This document shows positions 63,005-64,000 of a DNA stretch of 64,000 bases, piece by piece. How positions within the stretch are numbered: position 1 is the stretch's first letter; every line of letters starts with the position of its first letter. The position numbers and the translations under genes were made by a program. Where the stretch lies: assembly GCA_041583135.1 (NCBI GenBank), contig JBFHGJ010000012.1:15295-79294 (forward strand), written 5' to 3'. Below the pieces are notes generated by a model that was not told the origin of the DNA, did no database searches, and worked only from the letters and a program-made list of their open reading frames with translations. Source of the stretch: JABSOG01 sp041583135 (GTDB lineage: Bacteria; Pseudomonadota; Gammaproteobacteria; Enterobacterales; Alteromonadaceae).

Positions 63005-63946
63005 CTAAAAAATAAGAATCACCTTACCAATCATATTCTCTTGTGGAATAAACCCGACATAGCGGCTGTCAGATGAATTATCTCGATTGTCACCCATCAC
63101 AAAGTAATGTCCTTGTGGCACCGTCCATTGACCTTTATCGTGGTCTGGTTGCCTAAACCAGAGTCTAACGGGATCTCTCATAAGTGGGTCAATTAAGATA
63201 TTAAATTCAACCTTATCAAGAGATTGTGAATAAACGTTTAAGTATCCACCTGCGGCATTAGGGAACTGTTTGCCTGTGTCTACACTTGCTAGGTTCTCAA
63301 ATTTTGCACAGTCGCTTCCATCTTCACAGGCGCGCTTCAAAAACAGTTTTTTATCGTAATAAGCCACGGTATCGCCGGGTAGGGCAATGACTCGCTTGAT
63401 CCATTCGACTTCTGGGGTTTGCGGATTTTGAAAGACCATAATATCACCGCGCTCTGGCTTTACAGAAGGCTCTGTCCTAAATAGCTGAATACCATTCGAG
63501 CGATAATTGCCATAACCTATTTTGCTGACTAGAACATGATCTCCGGGGTTAAGTGTTGGGCTCATAGAACGGCTTGGTATTGAAAAAGGTTCAATGAGTG
63601 TTGCGCGGGCTATAAAAATGATAACTAACATGACAACTGTCAGCCCTAGTGTGGCAGGCGCAGAGGCGTACCAACGACGTTTCGTCTCTGGGTTGTAACG
63701 CTTGCTTAGCCAGTAGCCATGGGATGCACAGGTGATTGCGATTATGATTGAATAGATTGCTTCAATGCTGTAGCCGGTCGGCAATATACCTGAAGGAAAA
63801 TTCATGCCAGCGATACCAACGACTAAGCTGATGATTAAGTACAGCCAAAATAGCCTAGGGCGATTAACATAAAGAAAAACAAAAGATTGGGTAAATAGAC
63901 CAAATAAAATGGCGATGATGCCAGATGGTTTCCATTGCGTACTCAT
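63005..63946 (-). CDS. lepB: Signal peptidase I (LepB paralogue)
   Basis: Membrane serine protease that removes signal peptides. The 313 aa have about four N-terminal helices (residues 8-26, 32-49, 61-79, 98-113), then the S26 catalytic domain: IPSRSMSPTL with catalytic Ser127, EWIKRVIALPGD with the base Lys184, and GDNRDNSSDSRYVGFIP. The extra N-terminal membrane region and an inserted CEDGSDC segment differ from E. coli LepB (two helices). It is not beside lepA-rnc-era, so it is probably a second signal peptidase with a special or redundant role. Its DNA looks richer in A and T than its neighbours. Confidence 0.88.
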   Translation of the reverse strand: MSTQWKPSGIIAILFGLFTQSFVFLYVNRPRLFWLYLIISLVVGIAGMNFPSGILPTGYSIEAIYSIIIAITCASHGYWLSKRYNPETKRRWYASAPATLGLTVVMLVIIFIARATLIEPFSIPSRSMSPTLNPGDHVLVSKIGYGNYRSNGIQLFRTEPSVKPERGDIMVFQNPQTPEVEWIKRVIALPGDTVAYYDKKLFLKRACEDGSDCAKFENLASVDTGKQFPNAAGGYLNVYSQSLDKVEFNILIDPLMRDPVRLWFRQPDHDKGQWTVPQGHYFVMGDNRDNSSDSRYVGFIPQENMIGKVILIF

Positions 63947-64000
63947 TGATGTTCCTGTTGGTTTTAAATACTGCTTTAAAATAACTTACGCTGTTCACTC

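Noticed and set aside
1..64000. CRISPR arrays, tRNA or rRNA genes, prophage, insertion sequences or toxin-antitoxin pairs
   Set aside because: None seen on either strand; mazEF is also absent from the relA-mazG junction.

Overview
The window is a chromosomal segment of a marine-type gammaproteobacterium, most likely an Alteromonadales or Shewanella relative. The evidence is gene content and order: barA/relA/mazG, a minor-pilin operon containing pilY1 and a tapY2-like gene, a clpB/gshA block, corB-ypjD/ffh, and the full map-glnD-dapD // rpsB-tsf-pyrH-frr-uppS-cdsA-dxr-rseP-bamA-skp-lpxD-fabZ-lpxA-lpxB-rnhB-dnaE-accA-tilS cluster known from E. coli. No rRNA, tRNA, CRISPR array, prophage, insertion sequence or integrase was found. 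Almost everything here is core genome.

Layout. 1-4.4 kb: truncated BarA sensor kinase, divergent from relA-mazG. 4.5-8.4 kb: tesA, whose start codon overlaps that of the divergent ybbA-ybbP transporter. 8.4-10 kb: folX and a TqsA-type exporter. 10.3-18 kb: pilV-pilW-pilX-pilY1-pilE-tapY2, facing two minus-strand FimT/GspH-like pseudopilins. 18.2-22.3 kb: nadE, glnB, bamD, rluD-pgeF. 22.4-29.9 kb: clpB behind a sigma-32-like promoter, gshA, an SLT-domain lipoprotein, corB and ypjD. 30-36.9 kb: ffh, yqjG, dapD, glnD, map. 37.1-58.3 kb: the long rpsB-to-tilS cluster for translation, isoprenoid/undecaprenyl lipids, outer-membrane assembly, lipid A, DNA polymerase III alpha and acetyl-CoA carboxylase. 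58.3-64 kb: a periplasmic binding-type protein, a GGDEF protein, a Kef-type antiporter and a second-type signal peptidase I.

Themes. Envelope biogenesis dominates (bamA, bamD, skp, rseP, lpxA/B/D, fabZ, uppS, cdsA, lepB). Nitrogen signalling has both GlnB (PII, Tyr51 present) and its modifier GlnD. Stringent response (RelA) and BarA sit side by side. Several genes rely on UUG or GUG starts supported by a Shine-Dalgarno sequence.

The main non-gene observation is a set of small hairpins with GGA in the loop. They lie just downstream of stop codons and on the sense strand, in the 3' regions of nadE, ffh, fabZ, accA and the Kef-type antiporter gene. Two of these places carry several such hairpins. 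GGA in a hairpin loop is the hallmark of CsrA/RsmA binding, so they may be dispersed CsrA targets or decoys. That is inference and is flagged as such. Other non-coding structure includes a REP/BIME-like inverted pair, a duplicated terminator module exactly 100 bp apart, and an interrupted inverted repeat.
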